Source: Chloroflexota bacterium (lineage in GTDB: Bacteria > Chloroflexota > Dehalococcoidia > Lucifugimonadales > Australimonadaceae). From it: DNA of 6,372 bases. The notes under the pieces are model-generated. The model had not been told where the DNA came from. It ran no database searches and was given only the letters and a program-made list of their open reading frames with translations. Positions 5,927-6,372 of the stretch are shown piece by piece. A program made the position numbers and the translations under genes. Position 1 is the first letter of the stretch, and each line of letters begins with the position of its first letter. The stretch lies in the NCBI GenBank assembly GCA_027625205.1, contig JAQBVZ010000044.1, positions 1 through 6,372 of the forward strand, given 5' to 3'.

Positions 5927-6372
5927 ATGAACCAAGATGAATTTGAATCGGCCAGACATGACCTTGGTGTTTGTCACCAGATAACTGCTGAATCAGTGGG
6001 CCCCGCAGGCCAGCGTCACTTCCGGTTACGTACGGAAGCTGAGCGCGGTTCAGCGTTAATCTGGTTGGAGAAGGAGCAACTCTATCAGTTGGCCTTGTCC
6101 ATCAAGCAACTCCTCCGCACGGAGATGGCGCAGCACTTTGGCGACGACCCCCCATCCGGCGGTGACGCCACTGCGGACTATGATTTCAAGGCTGCTCAAC
6201 TTGCGCTGGGCTACGACAGGGAACGCGACCTATATGTGATTATGGTCCATGAGCGGGCTAGCGCTGCCCAACCTACCGCTGCCGTGTGGATGTCATCTCA
6301 ACAGATAAACGCTCTGGCTGACCAAGCATTCTGGGCCTGCGCCGCGGGGAGGCCCCGCTGTCCACTGTGCGG
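5927..6372 (+). CDS. DUF3090 / TIGR03847 family protein, truncated by the right edge
   Basis: The reading frame from ATG 5927 runs 148 codons to the window end without a stop. The pattern GPAGQRHFRLR (25-35), a Trp-Leu-Glu-Lys-Glu-Gln strand (46-51), QLALGYDRERDLYVIMVHE (91-109), the strand-helix ending MSSQQINALADQAF (122-135), and especially the C-terminal AGRPRCPLC (140-148) match DUF3090. In that family the CPxC pair begins a short metal-binding-looking tail that ends in another Cys, so roughly 20-40 residues probably lie beyond the window. The function is unknown. In Actinobacteria the family is encoded beside the SCO1664-type (TIGR03843) and MSMEG_4193-type phosphatase (TIGR03848) genes. 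No strong Shine-Dalgarno precedes the ATG. An ATG at 5919 in another frame stops at once. The 69-bp gap to prs shows no terminator, so co-transcription with prs is likely. Confidence 0.85.
   Translation, partial: MNQDEFESARHDLGVCHQITAESVGPAGQRHFRLRTEAERGSALIWLEKEQLYQLALSIKQLLRTEMAQHFGDDPPSGGDATADYDFKAAQLALGYDRERDLYVIMVHERASAAQPTAAVWMSSQQINALADQAFWACAAGRPRCPLC

Noticed and set aside
6019..6038. Inverted repeat CTTCCG/CGGAAG with an 8-nt loop
   Set aside because: It lies inside the DUF3090 coding frame, has no T-run, and is explained by codon content.
1..6372. tRNA, rRNA, CRISPR, insertion sequence ends or toxin-antitoxin genes
   Set aside because: I saw no cloverleaf-like sequence, repeat-spacer array, transposase or paired terminal repeats on either strand; nearly all of the window is coding.

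Overview
The window holds six protein-coding genes and no RNA genes, mobile elements or CRISPR arrays that I can see. The gene set suggests an uncultured Chloroflexota bacterium, perhaps of the Dehalococcoidia/SAR202 type. The evidence is a TIGR03847/DUF3090 protein (a family known from Actinobacteria and Chloroflexota) directly behind a PRPP synthetase of the divergent N-D-N type, plus a non-proteobacterial PurM variant and moderately GC-rich coding sequence. This placement is an inference from remembered families, not from a search.

Left part (1-1392): one long minus-strand reading frame, open through the left edge, encodes nearly all of a trehalose-synthase-like (TreT-type) GT-B glycosyltransferase. 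Several residues that TreT enzymes use to bind the nucleotide-sugar are replaced. It starts at 1191 and has a good sigma-70-like promoter (TTGACC, 17 bp, CATAAT) in the 201-bp intergenic region. It is divergent from a plus-strand gene.

Middle part (1393-3580): a two-module VOC (glyoxalase/dioxygenase fold) protein is followed by a 12-TM major facilitator transporter resembling the fosmidomycin-resistance (Fsr) branch. The transporter seems to have its own promoter.

Right part (3655-6372): purM, then prs, then a DUF3090 gene cut by the right edge, all on the plus strand with gaps of 151 and 69 bp. Prs makes PRPP, the starting compound of de novo purine synthesis, and PurM closes the imidazole ring at step five, so this block is nucleotide metabolism. 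The role of DUF3090 is unknown.

Most of the window is ordinary housekeeping and accessory metabolism. The observation most worth following is the intact but motif-degenerate TreT homologue, a possible pseudoenzyme or re-purposed glycosyltransferase.
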